The position numbers and the translations under genes were made by a program. Below are positions 1-5,460 of a stretch of 7,161 bases of DNA, piece after piece. The stretch spans positions 1 to 7,161 of the forward strand of contig CAZEVY010000162.1 of the NCBI GenBank assembly GCA_964515555.1, in the 5' to 3' direction. Source of the stretch: CAZEVY01 sp964515555 (GTDB lineage Bacteria; Acidobacteriota; Terriglobia; Bryobacterales; Bryobacteraceae). Numbering within the stretch: position 1 is the stretch's first letter; every line of letters begins with the position of its first letter. Below the pieces are notes generated by a model. It was not told where the DNA came from. It saw only the letters and a program-made list of their open reading frames with translations, and made no database searches.

Positions 1-1497
1 CGCTGGCTCGCCGAAGCCGACCGCCGCGCCGGCAACAACATGGACTCGCGCGTCAGCTTCTACGACACGGACGGGAAGCTCCAGACCGTCGCCGCCGTGG
101 GACCCGAGCGCGTGGCGCACAAGGTCCGATACCGCACCGTCGCCGCACGCACGGCGGGAGGCGCGGTGGCCGTCTTCCCCGCCCCGCACCAGTATTTCTT
201 CGCGCGCGACTTCACGACCAACATGGGTTACCTGTGGAGCCGCGCGTGGAGGGGCCAGGTCGCGCTCGGCATCCGCCAATTGCCCGACGACAACACCGCC
301 TTCTATCCGTGGATGAACGCGCCGCCCGGCACCTCCCAGCGGCTGGCGATGTTTCTGTGGCTCACCGACGCGACTCCCGCCGCGGCGATCGAGGAGGTCC
401 TGCGATTCACGAATCGCGACCGCTTCCCCGCCCTGCCGGGCTACAAGACGCTCGCGGCGCACTGGCACGTCGCCTACACGGTGCAGGCGCTCGACAAGGG
501 GCTCGACTGGACGCCGCCGTTCAAGCCCGTGCTTCAGGAGATGGGCGTCGACGCCGCCATGATCGCCGACTTCCACGGCGACGGCCATCCGCGCGACGCC
601 GGCGACATCCGGCTTCAGGAAGTCGAGGCGTACCATCGGGCCTGCCGTGCGCAGTCGGACGCGCGCTTCCTGCTGATTCCCTCCGAAGAGGCCAACGTGC
701 ATTACGGCGGGCACTGGGCGGTGGCGTTCCCCAAGCCCGTGCACTGGATCATGAGCCGTGCGCCGGGCTCGCCGTTCGCGACGCCGGACGCGAAGTATGG
801 GACCGTGTATCGCGTCGGCACCCCCGAGGAGATGCAGGAGCTGATTCGCCGCGAGCGCGGCATCGCGTATCAGACGCATCCGCGCACGAAAGGCTCCATG
901 GACTTCCCGGACAAGATCCGCGAGACGGCCTGGTTCCGCGACCCGACCTACATCGGCGCAGGCTGGAAGCAGATGCCGTCGGACCTTTCGACTCTGCGGC
1001 AAGGCCTGCGCTCGCTGAATCTTGTCGACGACATGAACAACTGGGGTTTGGCGAAGCTGCTGCTCGGCGAGGTCGACGTGTTTCAGATCGACTCGACGCA
1101 CGAGCTTTGGGCGCACATGAACATCAACTACGTGCGCATGGACGAGCTGCCCGGCTTCGACAACTACGGGCGGGTGCTCGAAGCGCTCCAGCGCGGCGAC
1201 TTCTTCGTCTCGACCGGCGAGGTGGTGCTGCCGGTGGCGCGACTGGCCGGGGAGGGGCCGCAGTCGATCCGCGTCCGGGCCGAGGCGCGGTGGACCTTCC
1301 CGCTGGCGTCGGCGGAGGTGGTCTGGGGCGACGGCGACCGGACGCATCGACGGACGATTCCGCTGGACACCACGCGGGCGTTCGGGAGCCATGCGTTCGA
1401 CTGGACGGTGGAGGCGCCCGGATGGAAGTGGGCGCGGCTGGAGTTGTGGGATGTCGCGGGCAACGGCGCGTTCACGACTCCCGTACGGCGACCATGA
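1..1497 (+). CDS. PHP-superfamily metallohydrolase, CehA/McbA-like (5' end outside window)
   Basis: The frame is open from the first base of the window, so this is the C-terminal 498 residues of a longer protein. Counting from the first codon, it shows what look like the four metal-binding motifs of a PHP domain: HWH at about 154-156, DFHGDGH at about 190-196, PSEEANVHYGGH at about 227-238, and QTHP at about 291-294. PHP domains bind two or three metals and hydrolyse phosphoester or related bonds. The CehA/McbA branch includes carbaryl hydrolases, but most members have no known substrate. The N-terminal part visible here (about 1-140) and the C-terminal part (about 410-498, with WARLELWDVAGNG) look like beta-rich accessory domains, the latter typical of this branch. 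The next gene starts 17 nt after the TGA, so the two are probably co-transcribed. Any signal peptide lies outside the window. The superfamily is fairly secure; the reaction is unknown. Confidence 0.72.
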   Translation, partial: RWLAEADRRAGNNMDSRVSFYDTDGKLQTVAAVGPERVAHKVRYRTVAARTAGGAVAVFPAPHQYFFARDFTTNMGYLWSRAWRGQVALGIRQLPDDNTAFYPWMNAPPGTSQRLAMFLWLTDATPAAAIEEVLRFTNRDRFPALPGYKTLAAHWHVAYTVQALDKGLDWTPPFKPVLQEMGVDAAMIADFHGDGHPRDAGDIRLQEVEAYHRACRAQSDARFLLIPSEEANVHYGGHWAVAFPKPVHWIMSRAPGSPFATPDAKYGTVYRVGTPEEMQELIRRERGIAYQTHPRTKGSMDFPDKIRETAWFRDPTYIGAGWKQMPSDLSTLRQGLRSLNLVDDMNNWGLAKLLLGEVDVFQIDSTHELWAHMNINYVRMDELPGFDNYGRVLEALQRGDFFVSTGEVVLPVARLAGEGPQSIRVRAEARWTFPLASAEVVWGDGDRTHRRTIPLDTTRAFGSHAFDWTVEAPGWKWARLELWDVAGNGAFTTPVRRP

Positions 1498-1505
1498 CCG
1501 AACGT

Positions 1506-1510
1506 GGGGA
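1506..1510 (+). promoter_or_regulatory. putative Shine-Dalgarno of the SDR gene
   Basis: GGGGA, 4 nt before the ATG at 1515 and 13 nt before the ATG at 1524. It favours one of these two starts over the ATG at 1494, which has no purine-rich tract in front of it. It lies only about 10 nt after the stop of the preceding gene, as expected for translational coupling within an operon. Confidence 0.4.
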
Positions 1511-1514
1511 CTCG

Positions 1515-2285
1515 ATGACAGACATGACCGCCAAGGTAGCTCTGATTACGGGCGCGAGCAGCGGGATCGGCCTGGCGACTGGAGTGGCTTTCGCGGCGCG
1601 AGGCGCCCATGTGGTTCTTGCCGCGCGGCGCGAGCGCGAGTTGGAGGCGGTCGCGAGTGAGATCGTGGCGCGCGGAGGAAAAGCGAGTTTCGTGGTCGCC
1701 GATGTCTCGCTCGCCAGGGACGTGGAACGGATGGTGGCGCACGCGATCGAGACATTCGGCCGACTCGATTATGCGGTGAACAACGCCGGCATTGAGGGGA
1801 AGTTCGCGGGCATTACGGAGCTGGCCGAAGAGGACTGGGATCGCGTAATCGACACGAACCTGAAAGGTACTTTTCTCTGCTTGCAGCACGAGGCCCGAGC
1901 GATGATCGCAGGCGGACGTGGCGGAGCGATTGTGAATGTCGGCTCGGTAAACTCGTTTCTTGGCTTTCCCGGCGGCTCGGCGTACACCGCGTCGAAACAC
2001 GGGCAGATCGCGCTGACCACGTCGGTCTCGGCGGAACTGGCGCCAATGGGGATCCGCGTCAACCTCGTCTGCCCCGGATTCATCGACACGCCGATGCATC
2101 ACCGCGCTCGCGGGCTTGTCGGCGACGATCTGTACGACAAGGTCTTGATACCTCGCGTCCATGTGAGACGCACGGGCCGTCCAGAGGAGATCGCCCGGAC
2201 GATTGTCTTCCTGTGTTCCGATGACGCCAGTTACATCACAGGCACGACCCTGACGCCCGACGGAGGCTTCTCACTGACGATTTGA
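1515..2285 (+). CDS. short-chain dehydrogenase/reductase (SDR), classical type
   Basis: A 256-residue NAD(P)-dependent oxidoreductase of normal length for a classical SDR (about 250). All family marks are present: the dinucleotide-binding glycine motif TGASSGIG at 12-19, D63 in the ADV motif, NNAG at 89-92, catalytic N115, S144, Y157 and K161 (YTASK), and the PGFIDTP segment after the active site. Basic residues R38-R39 after the second strand suggest NADP(H) preference, which is inference. The ATG at 1515 was chosen because GGGGA at 1506-1510 lies just upstream, although the spacing is short. ATG codons at 1494 (overlapping the previous TGA) and 1524 are alternatives and change only the N-terminus. 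The gene lies between a PHP hydrolase and a LarA-like gene, so its substrate may be a hydroxy acid or sugar derivative. Sequence alone does not identify the substrate. Confidence 0.93.
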   Translation: MTDMTAKVALITGASSGIGLATGVAFAARGAHVVLAARRERELEAVASEIVARGGKASFVVADVSLARDVERMVAHAIETFGRLDYAVNNAGIEGKFAGITELAEEDWDRVIDTNLKGTFLCLQHEARAMIAGGRGGAIVNVGSVNSFLGFPGGSAYTASKHGQIALTTSVSAELAPMGIRVNLVCPGFIDTPMHHRARGLVGDDLYDKVLIPRVHVRRTGRPEEIARTIVFLCSDDASYITGTTLTPDGGFSLTI

Positions 2286-2291
2286 GATAAT
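2286..2291 (+). promoter_or_regulatory. putative -10 hexamer of a leaderless promoter for the LarA-like gene
   Basis: GATAAT matches the sigma-70 -10 consensus at 5 of 6 positions, sits immediately after the SDR stop codon, and ends 6 nt before the ATG at 2298. A transcript starting at the usual distance would begin at or next to the ATG. No Shine-Dalgarno sequence and no clear -35 element are visible. This would let the LarA-like gene be expressed independently of the upstream genes. A short A/T-rich match can arise by chance in a stop-codon region, so confidence is modest. Confidence 0.35.
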
Positions 2292-2297
2292 TACCGC

Positions 2298-3590
2298 ATG
2301 GCGCAGTTCCCGAGGCTCTTCGTCGTCCAACAGAACTTCCCCGATCGTGCGATTCCGGACATTCCCGGCGCTGTGCACCAGCAGCTCGGCGCCGCGTCGT
2401 TCGGCGCGCGCCTGAAGTCCGGCGCGACCGTCGCCATCGGCGTCGGGAGCCGCGGCATCACCAACATCGCCACCATCGTGCGCGCGGCGGCGGACTTCTG
2501 GAAGTCGCGGGGCATGCACCCGTTCATTTTCCCGGCGATGGGAAGCCACGGCGCGGCCACCGCCGAGGGACAGGCCGACGTTCTCGCGCACTACGGCATC
2601 CACGAAGCCACCATGGGATGCCCGGTGCGCAGCTCGCTCGAGGTGGTCTCGCTGGGCAAGACCTCCGAAGGCATCGAGGCGTTTCTCGACGCCAACGCCA
2701 ACGCGAGCGACGGCATCATGCTGGTGGGCCGCGTGAAGTGGCACACCGACTTCGACGGCAAGCTCGAAAGCGGCCTCTTCAAGATGATGGCCATCGGACT
2801 CGGCAAGTTCGCCGGCGCGCAACGCTACCACACCTACGCCTACAGGCTCGGACTGGAGCGGGTGATCCGGCAGGTGGGCCGCCAGGTGCTGGGATGCGGA
2901 AAGATTCTCGGCGGACTCGCCATCATCGAGGACGCGCATCACAACACGGCGCACATCGAAGCCGTGCCGGTCGAATCGATGGAGAAGCGCGAAGAAGAAC
3001 TGCTGGTCATCTCCAAGGAATGGACCGCCAAGATTCCGGTGCCGCACCTCGACATCCTGATCCTGGACGAGATCGGCAAGAACATCAGCGGCGCCGGGAT
3101 GGACACCAAGGTCGTGAACCGCAGCGTGACGGGCGGCTACAACCCGTGGCCCAACACGCCCGTGATCGAGCGCATCTTCGTGCGCGACATCAGCTCGGTG
3201 TCGTATGGCAACGCGGTGGGACTCGGCATGGCCGACGTGGTGCACGAGCGGCTGGTGCGCAAGATGGATCGCAAGCCGACCTACATCAACGCGTTCACGG
3301 CGTCGACCTGCCAGGCGTCGCGCATCCCGGCGTATTTCCCGACGGATCGCGAGTGCCTGGAGCGGCTGATGCCGACGGTCGGCAAGCTCGACATGAGCGA
3401 GGTGGAGATCGGCTGGGTGCGGAACACGATGGAGCTGAGCCCGATCGTACTCAGCGAGAACCTGCTGGCGGAGATCGGCAGGAATCCGCTGCTGGAGATT
3501 CTGGGTCCGGCGCGCGAGTTCGAGTTCGACGATAGCGGCGACCTGTTCGGCCTGCTCGCGCCCTCCGAGGAACTTCAGCACGCGCACTAA
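2298..3590 (+). CDS. LarA-like (DUF2088) putative nickel-dependent 2-hydroxyacid racemase/epimerase
   Basis: A 430-residue protein, close to the length of Lactobacillus LarA (about 424). LarA uses a nickel-pincer nucleotide attached to a lysine to racemise lactate; relatives act on malate, 2-hydroxyglutarate, phenyllactate or gluconate. Residues resembling the LarA site occur in order: H84 (MGSHG), H149 (KWH), K162 (GLFKMM) and H178 (RYH). The 65-residue H84-H149 and 16-residue K162-H178 spacings match those between LarA H108, H174, K184 and H200; the H149-K162 gap is 13 rather than 10. K155 is a less well spaced candidate for the cofactor lysine. The N-terminal region has the family's nucleotide-binding look (TVAIGVGSRGI at 44-54). 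The cofactor-making genes larB, larC and larE are not in this window. The gene begins 12 nt after an SDR, so the pair may invert and oxidise or reduce the same hydroxy acid. Family placement is good; the substrate is unknown. Confidence 0.78.
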   Translation: MAQFPRLFVVQQNFPDRAIPDIPGAVHQQLGAASFGARLKSGATVAIGVGSRGITNIATIVRAAADFWKSRGMHPFIFPAMGSHGAATAEGQADVLAHYGIHEATMGCPVRSSLEVVSLGKTSEGIEAFLDANANASDGIMLVGRVKWHTDFDGKLESGLFKMMAIGLGKFAGAQRYHTYAYRLGLERVIRQVGRQVLGCGKILGGLAIIEDAHHNTAHIEAVPVESMEKREEELLVISKEWTAKIPVPHLDILILDEIGKNISGAGMDTKVVNRSVTGGYNPWPNTPVIERIFVRDISSVSYGNAVGLGMADVVHERLVRKMDRKPTYINAFTASTCQASRIPAYFPTDRECLERLMPTVGKLDMSEVEIGWVRNTMELSPIVLSENLLAEIGRNPLLEILGPAREFEFDDSGDLFGLLAPSEELQHAH

Positions 3591-3607
3591 GCGCCCGGCA
3601 CGCCCCC

Positions 3608-3648
3608 AAAAAACGGAAGAGCCGCGGAGGGCCCCCTCCACGGCTCTT
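3608..3648 (-). terminator. intrinsic terminator after the first Flp pilin gene
   Basis: An 8-bp stem (AAGAGCCG at 3617-3624 with CGGCTCTT at 3641-3648), one C/A mismatch, a further 5-bp stem (GGAGG with CCTCC) and a GCCC loop. On the minus strand it is followed after 3 nt by six T residues (A-tract at 3608-3613 on the plus strand). It lies 28 nt past the pilin stop codon. The plus strand has no T-tract after the hairpin, so it serves the minus strand first, though it may also slow transcription leaving the convergent LarA-like gene. Confidence 0.88.
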
Positions 3649-3676
3649 GACTGCTTGCTGTTTGGATCGGAACCGA

Positions 3677-3883
3677 CTAGCTGGCGGTGCCCTGCGTAGC
3701 GGCCGTCGACATCACGCTCGAGATCTTCGAGAAGATCGTGCTGATGCTGGCGGCGACGCCCGGCATGATGGCGCCGGCGGCCACGGCCACGAACCCGGCC
3801 ATCAAGGCGTACTCGATGAGGTCCTGACCGCGGGTGTCCTTCCAAATCCTGAGCTTCCACACCAGATTGGTGACTTTGTTCAT
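3677..3883 (-). CDS. Flp family type IVb prepilin (copy 1)
   Basis: A 68-residue prepilin of typical Flp size. Flp pilins are inserted in the inner membrane, cleaved by a TadV-type prepilin peptidase, and assembled by the Tad machinery into thin adhesive fibres. The basic leader (residues 1-19, with KDTRG) ends at G19. The mature protein would start QDLIEY, giving the family's glutamate at mature position 5 and tyrosine at 6. A hydrophobic helix follows at about 26-50 and then a short polar tail ending TQGTAS. The mature part would be 49 residues. The ATG at 3883 was chosen because AGGAG lies 10 nt upstream; the frame is open further upstream to 4153, but that extension has no pilin character. 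It is 60/68 identical to copy 2, with almost all differences in the leader. No tad/cpa assembly genes are in the window. Confidence 0.92.
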   Translation of the reverse strand: MNKVTNLVWKLRIWKDTRGQDLIEYALMAGFVAVAAGAIMPGVAASISTIFSKISSVMSTAATQGTAS

Positions 3884-3893
3884 TTTCTCTTTT

Positions 3894-3898
3894 CTCCT
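3894..3898 (-). promoter_or_regulatory. Shine-Dalgarno of pilin copy 1
   Basis: AGGAG on the minus strand within a purine-rich tract (GAGGAGAAAAGAGAAA), 10 nt before the ATG. It decides the start of this small gene against the longer open frame. The same GAGGAGAAA block precedes pilin copy 2. Confidence 0.8.
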
Positions 3899-4029
3899 CT
3901 TTCCCTGCGAATAGGGTGAAAGTAATGTAGCTAGGTCTAACTTAGCATTCGATCCGTTTTGCTCAAATCCAGGGAACCTCTTAAATGCCTCCCCAAACCG
4001 CCTCACCTCCCCGGGAATTCCCTTAGGAA

Positions 4030-4086
4030 CCCTTGCCCCGCCGGCCACCCGCCTAGGGTTTTTTCCAACCCGGACGGCGGCAAGGG
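4030..4086 (-). other. long imperfect stem-loop between the two pilin genes
   Basis: CCCTTGCC at 4030-4037 pairs with GGCAAGGG at 4079-4086. After a two-base bulge (4038-4039), GCCG at 4040-4043 pairs with CGGC at 4075-4078. After a G/A mismatch, two more G-C pairs close a 25-nt loop. Inside the loop GGGTT (4056-4060) can pair with AACCC (4067-4071). The element lies downstream of the pilin-2 terminator and about 150 nt upstream of the pilin-1 start. It has no T-tract at the minus-strand end, so it is not a standard terminator. It could be structure in the pilin-1 leader, a small RNA, or a decayed repeat. The strand is assigned from the neighbouring genes only. Confidence 0.45.
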
Positions 4087-4106
4087 GAAGCGTGCCCGGG
4101 CGCCCC

Positions 4107-4142
4107 AAAAAACGAGAGCGCCCCGGACGGACCGGGGCGCTC
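4107..4142 (-). terminator. intrinsic terminator after the second Flp pilin gene
   Basis: A perfect 11-bp GC-rich stem (GAGCGCCCCGG at 4116-4126 with CCGGGGCGCTC at 4132-4142) with an ACGGA loop. On the minus strand it is followed after 3 nt by six T residues (A-tract at 4107-4112). It lies 29 nt past the pilin-2 stop codon, the same arrangement as after pilin 1, so the two pilins probably yield mostly separate transcripts. Confidence 0.9.
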
Positions 4143-4171
4143 GTCGGCTCCAACTCGTTGAGGCGCTACGA

Positions 4172-4378
4172 CTAGGACGCGGTGCCCTGCGTGGCGGCCG
4201 TCGACATGACGTCGGAAATCTTGCTGAAGATGGTGCTGATGCTGGCGGCCACGCCCGGCATGATGGCGCCGGCGGCGACGGCCACGAAGCCCGCCATCAA
4301 AGCGTACTCGATCAGGTCCTGGCCACGGGTATCCTTCCAGATCCTCGCCTTCCAGATCCAATTGCTGATGTTGCGCAT
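4172..4378 (-). CDS. Flp family type IVb prepilin (copy 2)
   Basis: A 68-residue prepilin, the tandem paralogue of the one 288 nt downstream. It has the same cleavage site (TRG then QDLIEY, with the glutamate at mature position 5), the same hydrophobic helix and the same TQGTAS end. The two proteins differ at eight positions. Seven lie within residues 2-11, in the leader that is removed; the only difference in the mature pilin is D56 here against S56 in copy 1. The two mature pilins would be almost interchangeable subunits. The ATG at 4378 is supported by AGGAG 9 nt upstream. The gene starts 140 nt after the DUF362 gene on the same strand; I see no strong terminator in that gap, so readthrough from upstream is possible. 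Confidence 0.93.
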   Translation of the reverse strand: MRNISNWIWKARIWKDTRGQDLIEYALMAGFVAVAAGAIMPGVAASISTIFSKISDVMSTAATQGTAS

Positions 4379-4387
4379 AGTTACTTT

Positions 4388-4392
4388 CTCCT
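4388..4392 (-). promoter_or_regulatory. Shine-Dalgarno of pilin copy 2
   Basis: AGGAG on the minus strand (in GAGGAGAAAG), 9 nt before the ATG at 4378. It is a strong site for efficient translation, as expected for an abundant structural subunit. The rest of the 4379-4518 gap holds no convincing promoter or terminator that I could identify. Confidence 0.8.
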
Positions 4393-4518
4393 CTTAACCC
4401 TCATCCGCAAGGGCATGTTGTGTTCTGACGATTCGACGTTAACACCTGCCCGGCGCGCGGCAAATAGACGGTTCCGCTAGGACTATTCGCGAAAACTACC
4501 CAGGACCTAGTGCCCACC

Positions 4519-5460
4519 TTAGGCTATCCTTAGATGCCGGAATCGCTCCGTCAGGGCGAAGTCGGTCCGCACGGACGCGGCCGACTCCCCGCGCTGCTCG
4601 ATGCCGGCGGTCTCGATGCGGCCCAGCTCCGGCGCCATGGTCAGGTATTCAATCCTTGACGGGTCGATGCCCATGATCCGGCAGCAGGTCGCGTCGACCG
4701 CCATCACATCGGCGCCCATCACCAGTACGCCGCACTGCTTCGGCGCGCCCTGAATCGGCCCGTTGCCTTCCATCCCGACGATGCCGTCGACGATGGCGAA
4801 TGTGTTGCGGAAGTGCCGGTTCAACTCCACGATGGAACGGTCGATGCCGACATAGTGCAGGAAGTTCTTCGGCCAGCCGTAGACGGCGCCGGGCACCAGC
4901 CCGAACAGATTCTTCATGGCAAGCGTGGCGCCGGCCCAATGGTGCGTCTTCATCTTCGGCATGCTGACCAGGATGTCGGCGTCCAGCGCCGTCTTCGGCA
5001 GGTAGATTTGCTTGTGATCGCCGAAGCGCGCGCGCGGCGCCACGTCGTCGCGATTCAGGTCGGTGAAGACATCCTCGAAGCCGGCGACAGCCTGGCGATA
5101 CCCGGCCTCATCGGCCAGATACATGGTGTCGCGGCGATGACCCGGCCCCTCGGCGATGCGCACTTCGGCGCCCATCGAGCGAAAGACGTCGTAGGCGGCC
5201 GCCAGCACCGCCGGATGCGTGTTGATGCTGGTGGTGGAATCGAACTCGACGAGATTCGGCTTCAGCAGGACGCGCTTGCCGCGCGCGTCCACACCGCACA
5301 TCTCCAGGCCGCGGCGAATCGTGTCCGCCAGTTCGACGCCGTAGGACGCCGCCTTCAGCACCGACACCGCCGACACCGCCCGCGGCGCCTTCACCTCGCT
5401 ACACGATGCCGACAAGAGCGCTCCTCCCACGGGCAGAAACTCGCGCCGCGTAATCCTCAA
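4519..5460 (-). CDS. DUF362 domain protein with twin-arginine signal
   Basis: A 313-residue protein of the DUF362 family, whose biochemical role is not established. Family marks are KPN at 67-69 (VLLKPNLVEF), a conserved central block at 168-191 containing PKMKTHHWAG and KNLFGLVPG, and VDGIVGMEGNGP at 224-235. The N-terminus reads MRITRREFLPVGGALLSASC, a twin-arginine motif (R5-R6, TRREFL) followed by a short hydrophobic run and C20, so export by Tat and perhaps lipid attachment at C20 are likely. The S-A-S before C20 is not a classic lipobox. No ferredoxin-like cysteine cluster is present, unlike some DUF362 proteins. The start is inferred as TTG at 5460, overlapping the TGA of the upstream gene. 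No ATG or GTG lies in a suitable place, and GGGGA about 10 nt before it may serve as ribosome binding site. Translation is probably coupled to the toroid-repeat gene. Confidence 0.85.
   Translation of the reverse strand: MRITRREFLPVGGALLSASCSEVKAPRAVSAVSVLKAASYGVELADTIRRGLEMCGVDARGKRVLLKPNLVEFDSTTSINTHPAVLAAAYDVFRSMGAEVRIAEGPGHRRDTMYLADEAGYRQAVAGFEDVFTDLNRDDVAPRARFGDHKQIYLPKTALDADILVSMPKMKTHHWAGATLAMKNLFGLVPGAVYGWPKNFLHYVGIDRSIVELNRHFRNTFAIVDGIVGMEGNGPIQGAPKQCGVLVMGADVMAVDATCCRIMGIDPSRIEYLTMAPELGRIETAGIEQRGESAASVRTDFALTERFRHLRIA

Noticed and set aside
234..1514. Upstream extension of the SDR frame overlapping the PHP gene, which would give a 683-residue fusion.
   Set aside because: The extension is Arg-rich without domain character and lies in the shadow frame of the PHP gene. 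The SDR fold begins only a few residues after the ATG at 1515.
1164..2162. Minus-strand open frame opposite the PHP and SDR genes.
   Set aside because: It spans parts of two real genes on the other strand and has no coherent domain or ribosome binding site.
2271..3860. Long open frame on the minus strand opposite the LarA-like gene (529 codons).
   Set aside because: The translation is a low-complexity run of Arg, His, Ala and Val with no recognisable domain, and it lies antisense to a clear gene. Such frames are expected in GC-rich DNA.
3884..4153. N-terminal extension of pilin copy 1 to an upstream ATG (158-residue protein).
   Set aside because: A strong AGGAG precedes the ATG at 3883, copy 2 has the same 68-residue length, and the extension runs through a terminator and stem-loop.
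3647..4480. Open frames on the plus strand opposite the two pilins.
   Set aside because: They are mirror images of the pilin genes; they resemble each other only because the pilins are paralogues.
4477..4510. Inverted repeat CTAGG/CCTAG upstream of pilin copy 2 as a terminator or operator.
   Set aside because: It is only 5 bp with a 24-nt loop and no T-tract, so it is compatible with chance.
4379..4518. Sigma-54 or strong sigma-70 promoter for pilin copy 2.
   Set aside because: No GG/GC pair with the -24/-12 layout was found, and the best sigma-70-like match (TTGCCG, 16 nt, TAACGT) is too weak to call.
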